This document shows, piece by piece, positions 56,478 through 64,000 of a stretch of DNA of 64,000 nucleotides. Source of the stretch: Lycorma delicatula (lineage: Eukaryota; Arthropoda; Insecta; Hemiptera; Fulgoridae); NCBI RefSeq assembly GCF_047948215.1, contig NC_134463.1, positions 51,776,701-51,840,700 on the forward strand, read 5' to 3'. Numbering within the stretch: position 1 is the stretch's first letter; the number at the start of each line of letters is the position of its first letter. The position numbers and the translations under genes are program-made. Under the pieces are notes generated by a model. The model searched no databases and had not been told where the DNA came from. It saw only the letters and a list, made by a program, of their open reading frames with translations.

Positions 56478-57889
56478 GAAGCTATGCACAATTAGAAATT
56501 TAGAATCGGAATGTTCATAATTGTCTGATACAATTACTTGGATGCAGAATGACAGCTGCGGCGGTAAAATTCCGTTAGAAGTAACACAGTGCGTAACAAA
56601 CAAGTAAGAAATTAGAATAATAAATTTATATTTTGATAGTTTCATGTTTGTTTAATAGTAAAAATACATTTATTATAAATAATGGTGTTTATTAACAACA
56701 GAATGCAGAAAATAGTTAAAATAGCATACATTTATATATATTTATTTTACAAGTGTATGTATTCTTCATATAATACTTTTAAATTAAATTCCTAATGTAT
56801 TCATGACAGTGCAAGATACATCATTATTCATGGAATTTTGAAAACATTTACTTCTGAAAATAATTCTTTCAACGGAATATTTGAACATACACTGATAAAG
56901 GAAATATACACAGAAATATTAAATTTAATTTTTGCGATTGATTCAATGAATACTGTTGATATTATTATGATGAATCAAAGCGAAATTATTACATATTTCT
57001 ACTTCAAGATTAATTATTATTAATAACATATTTATAGTACTTAGATTTGTATCTTATGTTATTTAAAACTTAAATTTTATATTTAAACATTTAAATATTA
57101 AACATAAATAAAATTTACATTTGATTATTTAGGATTTTCCCATCACTGGTTACGATATGGGTAAACAATTTTCATTAGTATGCGCCGCGCTTCTTAAACG
57201 AACATAAGAAATATTTCTATCATATTAGATTGTTTAAATGTAGCGGATTTATTATAAATAGAAAAACATTAACTAGATAGACATAACATATTTTAATCTG
57301 TTATTCAAAATTATATTTAATCTTCAATATATGTTTCTCTACTGAATTCAAATAATTTCTATGAATAAATTATCTTAAAATTTTAGTATATAAGAAGACC
57401 AGATTTAAGTTAAAATTAGGTTTTATAATTTAAGAAGGATTTAATTTTGTTTTTAATTTATATTTTATTTTAACTAGTATCAATTGCTGTGTTTATTAAC
57501 ATTTTAATAAATACCAGCAGCTTAGTATGAATTGCTACAACTTCGGTGATCTACCAAAGCCTATTCATTGACTGGCTTCCACAATGGATGTATTATTTTG
57601 ACTCGCACACTTTAATTTCTAGGATATAATTATCGGAAATGTTGCACGTATTGCAGAATAATTTTGTTGTAAAGGATGCAGTGTACATCCTCTGAACCCA
57701 AGATCAGATGCAAGTTGTACTGGCTGTTTCGCTTTTTACTTGCCCCGCATTTGATAGTCTAATTATATCGTTTATACAATAAACTTGATTTGTATTGTTC
57801 ATGGCTTGCATCGTATTATAAATATCTTATTTTAGTATTAATATTTTTTATATATTTTTACAAATAATTTGTATAAACAATATATTTCC
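56478..57889. other. AT-rich DNA, nothing recognised
   Basis: A GC-richer patch at 57540-57740 has no recognised product on either strand. Confidence 0.4.
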
Positions 57890-58715
57890 ACTTACCAAGC
57901 TTCTTTCTTATGTTCTTCAATTATTACTGTTACTGATTGGTCCTGTACATGTTAGCAATTGTTCTTCTATCACTGTATTTGAACCCTAATTTTTTTAAAA
58001 TGCTGAAAATTATATTCCAGTCTATGTTATCGAATGCCTTTTCTAGGTCTATAAACGCCAAGTATGTTTGTTTGTTTTTCTTTAATCTTCCTTCTACTAT
58101 TAAATTGAGACCTAAAATTGCTTCCGTTGTCCCTATACTTTTCCTGAAACCAAATTGGTCTTCTCCTAACACTTCTTCCACTCTCCTCTCAATTCTTCAG
58201 TATAGAATTCTAGTTAAGATTTTTGATGCATGACTAGTTAATTAATGGTTCTGTATTATTCACATTTATCTGCCCCTGCTTTCTTTGGTATCATGACTAT
58301 AACACTTTTTTTGAAGTCTGACGGAAATTCCCCTTTTTCATAAATATTACACACCAGTTTGTATAATCTATCAATCGCTTCTTCACCTACACTGCGCACA
58401 GGTATTCCGTCTATTCCAGGAGCCTTTCTGCCATTTAAATCTTTTAATGGTCTCCTAAATTCAGATCTCAGTATTGTTTCTCCCATTTCATCCTCCTCAA
58501 CTTCCTCTTCTTCCTCTATAACACTATTTTCTTATTCATTTCCTCCGTATAACTCTTCAATATATTCCACCCATCTATCAACTTTACCTTTCGTATTATA
58601 TATTGGTGTACCATCTTTGTTTAACACATTATTAGATTTTAATTTATGAACCCCAAAATTTTCCTTAACTTTCCTGTATGCTCCGTCTATTTTATCAATG
58701 TTCATGTCTATTTTA
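57890..58715 (-). pseudogene. LINE reverse transcriptase, N-terminal half (decayed)
   Basis: Minus-strand order: IDKIDGAYRKVKENFGVHKL, NKDGTPIYNTKGKVDRWVEY-IEELYGGNE, a stop, EMGETILRSEFRRPLKDLNG, RKAPGIDGIP, LYKLVCNIYEKGEFPSDFKK, SVIVMIPKKAGADKCE, a short shifted stretch with THASKILTRILY-like text (SHASKILTRILY, stop), RRVEEVLGEDQFGFRKSIGT, TYLAFIDLEKAFDNIDWNII, NMYRTNQ. The blocks NGKAPGIDGIP, VIPKK, EDQFGFRKG and motif A FIDLEKAFD are those of a non-LTR reverse transcriptase (CR1/RTE-like). It stops before the YADD motif. Some stops and frameshifts are present, but long stretches are intact, so it is younger than most relics here. The plus frames at 57937 and 58359 are shadows. Confidence 0.88.
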
Positions 58716-58893
58716 TCGTTAGTTTATAAAAATGATAATAATATTGGTGTTTTAATTATGTTATACAATTTATATTATTATATGACTGCATAAATACAAA
58801 ATTTCAGATAAACTTGTACACATAAATAAAAATACACATAATTCAGAAAACAAATTTATATAATACAGTTTAATAATAATAATTAATAAATTT

Positions 58894-60310
58894 TAATTGT
58901 AGTAGATTACCAAACAGACTCATTATGAAAATTGTCTCATTCTGAATAAAACTTAAATCCAATTAAAAGTTGTTTTCTTTTGTTAATCGGTCAGGTTTTT
59001 GTTACGCAGTGGTTCTTTTAAGGTTACTATTTCATGAATAATCAACCTAATATCCGTAAGACAATAAAGTAAAAGAATTCTATAATTTTTATTTATTTTG
59101 TTAAAACTGAACTGATAAGCATCTTAAATTTTATGTAAGAAATTAAATGAAACTTATATTTAAAATATTATAAACTTTACATTCACGGTTATAGTAATGT
59201 TACTGCTGCAGCAGCGTAGCTATATCACGATAACAATCGGCCGAAATTGTATGAATCAAGGTCTTGCAAATGTTAAAGTTTCAAGACTTCCTCAGTCCAA
59301 AAGACACATAAAGATTTATAGAAATTTCTGGATTATGTATATACACCAATTTTGATCTATATTTTGATTAATAAATCCTTAATATAAATTGTTCAAAAAA
59401 TGACTAAAAAATGTCTATATATAAGCCATTGATGATATTAAATCTTGGATAGAATTAAATAGTGAGCAGGGATAGTTTCCACCGTTTTGAATTTTTTTTT
59501 ATAATGGTCGTAGAAAATTAATATTTAGCACCTCATATCTCGAGAACTTATTCACTAAAAATGTTGAAATTGCAAACAATTATTCTGTCTTATTAAATAA
59601 ATTGCATAAATTGAGCCAAGTTATTGAAATAAATAAATAATTTCTTCAATAAATAAACTATTAAGCCCCAAACAAGGGGGATTGAATGTGGCCCGTATTT
59701 AAAATGTTAATTTTCAAAATTGTAAATCCAACTGTTTTTAGTATTAATGTAGACGTCATAGGAATTTTTGTTAAAAATGAGATCCCACGGTACCCAAATT
59801 AAAAATGTTAAATGTATTTTGATTTTTTTATAATTTATGGTACTTTTCTGTTTTTCAAGTTGTGATTGTTATAAAAAAAAATAATATGAGATAGCTGTCG
59901 AACAAAGGAGTTAAATGAAACCCTTTGTTTCATTATAAAAAATTAAACTCCTAGAAAAAGAATTAAAAAAAAAAAATTAATAGTAACAGTGAAAATCTTT
60001 TCACTGTTATTATTAATGGTATTAATAATAATCATTGATAATTTATATCTCATAATGATACTTTCAGTAATTATATCCATTTATTATATTTTAATATATT
60101 ATTTTAACCTTAAATAAATTTACAATTTATCACCTAAATCAGCCATCTCATTAAACTGTTAGTAAATGGATATTCTCAACAAACCACAAAGACATCGGAA
60201 TTAATTGTAGTGATGACTAAATAGACTCATTATGAAAATTGTCTCATTCTGAATAAAACTTAAATCGAAATAAAAGTTATTTTCTTTCGTTAATCTGTCA
60301 GTTTTGTTGC
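58894..60310 (+). repeat. Two 110-bp direct repeats 1.3 kb apart
   Basis: 58894-59003 and 60199-60310 share GACTCATTATGAAAATTGTC, TCATTCTGAATAAAACTTAA, AAAAGTT-TTTTCTTT-GTTAAT. The spacer holds AT-rich DNA and a GC-richer unclassified patch (59450-59790). They could be remnants of terminal repeats or a segmental duplication. Confidence 0.6.
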
Positions 60311-60779
60311 AATAGTCATAATGTAATAATCATAATTGGTCAGTTTTGTTTTGTTTTTTTATTAATTTCATGTCATTACTAAGTATTTTTTGATATTTAC
60401 ATTCCTAGTAGTCAATTTCTATTAATATTATTATTATTATTAGAAATTTCTATTTCAAATTAAATTGATTTTACTTTAAAATTTAATTTTATTGTATTGT
60501 TTGTATTTAAAATGTTTAAACACAATGAACTTCCGGGAAAGTTTTGCAATCCTCTGCCAGCTTTTATCTATTTTATTTTACTTATATCCATTTTAATCTA
60601 TATATCCACTTATATCTATTTAAATTATTATTAACCTTTATAGTTAATTTTTTACTCTAAGATTTTACTCTATTACTATATTTACTAAAATAAACAACTA
60701 CTTTTTCCCTTAATTTAAGACCATTTTGTTTTTTTTATAAAAAAATAAATATTAATCTGTTTTATCTCTTCTTCTTCTT
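60311..60779. other. AT-rich DNA, nothing recognised
   Basis: Short ATT and TATATC-type repeats only. Confidence 0.35.
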
Positions 60780-61020
60780 TTAATGAACCTGTCTCACGAA
60801 TAAAAGTCCTCCATCCTTCTCTTTTCTTTCACTTTGCACTCTATAATATTTCACTAAAGATAAATTTTAGATAGCTGAATGACCAAGATGTTTCTTTTCT
60901 TCCTTATCGTCTTTATATATCCTTTCATAATCTTCTAGATATTCTCTCTTTTCTTATTTTGTCTGCCCGTTTCACATTCACCACATTTTAAAACCATCCA
61001 AGTTATATAATTTCTTATTT
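60780..61020 (-). pseudogene. Possible LINE ORF2 terminal fragment
   Basis: Minus strand contains RADKIRKERISRR and GWRTFIRETGSLKEEEE in different frames, which resembles the last residues of some non-LTR ORF2 proteins. No conserved domain is visible; weak. Confidence 0.2.
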
Positions 61021-61041
61021 TTAAATATTGACCGTTTAGAT

Positions 61042-61320
61042 ATTTTTTTTTTAATGCTTTTATTTATAGTCTGATTAACAATTATAGTCATTAGCGACTA
61101 CAGTAACACTCATATTGTATTACATAAAACAAAAAAAAAATCATAAAGAATAAAAATAAACAATAAAGAAATAGAAACAATAAATAACAAACATAGACAA
61201 GTGACAACAATAAATACAAAATAAAATATATAAATCGACAAAAATCACTAATTCGTATTCTTCATTACACTGTAGGAGAGGAACCGCCAGAGATAGTTTT
61301 TGTATAGAATAAAAGAAATA
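61042..61320 (-). mobile_element. LINE 3' UTR copy (same family as 37946-39135)
   Basis: The reverse complement aligns with 38915-39135: CTCTCCTACAGTG-AATGAA, TTGTCTATGTTTGTTATTTA, TATTGTTTCTATTTCTTTAT, CTGTAATTTT/TAATGACT and GACTATAAATAAAAGCATTA followed by the poly(A), a T-run at 61042-61050 on the plus strand. Only 3' UTR is present: a 5'-truncated insertion. Confidence 0.75.
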
Positions 61321-63526
61321 AATTAACGTATTATTTGGATATATTTTTAATGTTAGGATATAAAAGATCGTGTGTAATTTTTGTTTTTAGTTATATTTTC
61401 TATTTCATTGACTTATCAAAGACAAAAGTGATGGTTTTAAAATTATAATTTTAAATGCAATATTCCATATATTAAAGTTTGTTTCGATTTCATTCAGATA
61501 AATTATTTTAATGTGTATTTTATTTAATAAAAAAAATGTTTTAACATTTCATGTTTCTTTTTACGTTATTTTACAATTTCTTTAAAAAATTGTGATACGG
61601 CTTTATATGTAATAACTATTGACTTTTGAACAGCAGATTATGCTCATATAATACAGAATTTAACAAATTGAGCTTTAAGATGAAGTTTAATTAAAGAACT
61701 GAAAATTAAAATAAAGTGAAAAAAGTAATTATCAATGGCATTGGATTGTGTAAGTTTTAGCTAGTACCAGAAATAATTATTGTATTAGCAATATCATAGT
61801 ATACAAGGTGTTAAAAATTGACGATTTTGAAAGAAAAACTTCCAGTACATATTTTTTCTGTTTTTTCAGTATTTAAGTTTTTTTTAAAATAAGGTATTAA
61901 AGGAGAAAACGATAAAAATAGATTTATTGAAACCAAGGTACGTTTTTAATAGTGTACTGAGAGGTAGTAAGAAAACAATCTTGAAAATAAGGTTTGTCGT
62001 AGAGAGTAAAGTATCTAATGCGTAGCCGCTGAGTAATAAATTAAAAATGGTTGGTTACATCTTGTCATCATGTGCAGGAGAGACACCTGTAAATTGGCTA
62101 GCAACCGCAGTATCATCCACCACACCTATACCTCTGTAAAAGATACAGCATCGTCTTTTAGAAACAAAAAAAAATATGTGTGAAAAATCGGTACACGCCA
62201 GTCATTCCGCTTATCTAGCAACCGCCATATCTATAAAATTTATTGAAAATTTTCATTAAAATATATGTTCCCTTGTAAACGGGTCACAAACATACAGGAT
62301 AGATCATATAAAAGGTGTATATAATTTAAAATAAATTGGATGATTTATTTATAAAAAAAAAAAAATTTTATAAGTAATTTTACCAAAATGTCTGAAAAAC
62401 AATTATTTAATCAACGGTAGTATAAACATGTATAAGATTGAAATAACTTAAAAATAAATAGAGGTATTTATTAAATAAAAATAACTTTGACCTTCCACTT
62501 TAATGAATTCGAATATCCTGAAATTTTAACTTTACTAATGGAAATTATGCATAATATATATTTTTAAATTACATTAGAAAGCTTTTAGGGTTATTGTCTC
62601 GTTAGTTACAGTCTGTTGGAATTTATTGTTATAATTTTCCTCTTTTATTAAACTAGGTACGTAGCAATATGATATTTGCTTAAAAACTTTTTATATATTT
62701 TATACTGTATTTTGTTGTTAGTATTATTTATATTCAGTAAACTTATTTGAAAATTTATAACAAGTTAAATAAATATATTGTAAGCTTTTTAATAATGATT
62801 ACAAACATGTTAAATTCGGATAGAATAAAACACTTTAAATAATTTCGTATTTTAAAAGGAAAGTCCTTTAAATTTAAAACAAATATTAATTTTGGGTATT
62901 TTAATAAAAGTTAATAACAAATAAAAGTGTTTTTCTTTACGTACTAAACTTTATAAATAATTAACAGTCTCTTGATTTAGTATATTAAAATTTTAACCTT
63001 TTTGTAATTAACATTATTTACGTTAATTTTATTCATATATTAATTTTCACCTATTGAAATGTATATTTACCTTTTTATTTTGTTTGACGTACTTCTTAAA
63101 TGATTTTTACGTAGTTGTATATTCAGTTATATTTTAAGCCATCAGATTAAACAATAATTATTTACTTTACATGACGATAAACACAAATAAATTACCCTTT
63201 ATAATTTAAAAATAAAAATAATCGTTATTAAATGGTAATAACCAAAGTTTAAATTTTTATATTCTGAATGATAATTTTATATTGTTTAACTTTTTATATT
63301 AATGAGTATAATACTTTTATTTGTATACCACTTGTTTACAAACAAACTTCACGATCTCACAATTCGTTTTGGACAATCCTTTGAACTGATTGTCCTTGGC
63401 GACACTACAGCGTTGTCAGTTGAGATATATGCAATTGCCTTTCAAATTTATCTACCGCTATCTTTTCAAATGTATCACGTGATAAAAATAAAAGCGGTAC
63501 GAACGTACATTTTTCTAGGCGATATA
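61321..63526. other. AT-rich DNA with one unclassified repeat-like patch
   Basis: 61800-62240 is less AT-rich and contains CTAGCAACCGC twice (near 62098 and 62216). Not assigned. The rest is featureless. Confidence 0.35.
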
Positions 63527-63846
<320 letters not shown>

Positions 63847-64000
63847 GTATAATATAGTGTAGTTTCATATATACTTTATAAAATAAACGTGTTTTTATAT
63901 CTCTATACATATTCATTTATAGGCAATCAACCCCATCAAATTTTATTTTCCAATTAACTCACTATTTACTTTTGATAAAAACCTGTAGCTATTTACACTC

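Noticed and set aside
57937..58649. Plus-strand frames of 96-98 codons
   Set aside because: Antisense shadows of the minus-strand reverse transcriptase.

Overview
The window is nuclear DNA of an animal, most likely an insect. It is very AT-rich and full of microsatellites. It carries tRNA-derived SINEs, R1-, Jockey- and RNase-H-bearing LINE remnants, mariner and hAT relics and Helitron-type ends, and no bacterial-style operons or ribosome binding sites. A hemipteran is a guess from the general look of the repeats, not a demonstrated assignment. I found no convincing host gene: every coding stretch I can name is a decayed transposable-element (TE) fragment with stops or frameshifts. The window reads as an intergenic or intronic TE graveyard.

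Layout. 0-10 kb: an R1-like LINE 3' end (228-376), a Jockey-clade ORF2 C-terminus on the minus strand (615-975), a fold-back MITE with an internal perfect hairpin (4000-4418), a SINE1 (5041-5186), a long decayed copy of a widespread uncharacterised TE protein split by an A28 run (5630-6735), two convergent LINE C-termini (8466-8830 minus, 8946-9185 plus) and a Helitron 3' fragment (9478-9735). 10-20 kb: a possible hAT transposase relic, a TA/TG compound microsatellite, a hAT MITE with an 8-bp target duplication (12290-12513), several SINEs, and a long-TIR MITE (18945-19391). 20-30 kb: an unclassified repeat and fold-back (21430-22268), a mariner relic whose middle is inverted (23895-24351), and a Helitron inserted into one of two neighbouring copies of another repeat (24501-25212). 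30-42 kb: paired copies of two medium-length repeat families, and an RNase-H LINE split by a SINE2 with a 15-bp target duplication. 42-64 kb: an R1-clade LINE 3' end (43015-43880), a decayed Tc1/mariner-like transposase, a tandem-repeat block (45310-46165), a SINE1 nested inside a SINE2 (47484-47912), two LINE reverse-transcriptase relics, a short Helitron with both ends (50850-51289), a strong double hairpin (56245-56477) and a 320-bp compound microsatellite (63527-63846).

The most interesting system is a modular set of tRNA-derived SINEs. SINE1 (at least ten pieces) and SINE2 (at least seven) have different tRNA-like heads, yet SINE1-A and SINE2 share one 3' tail, while other SINE1 copies carry two other tails. 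That suggests head and tail swapping around a common LINE recognition tail. Two insertions with clear target duplications give relative ages: SINE1 into SINE2, and SINE2 into the RNase-H LINE. All family names come from reading the sequence and recalled motifs; no database search was run.
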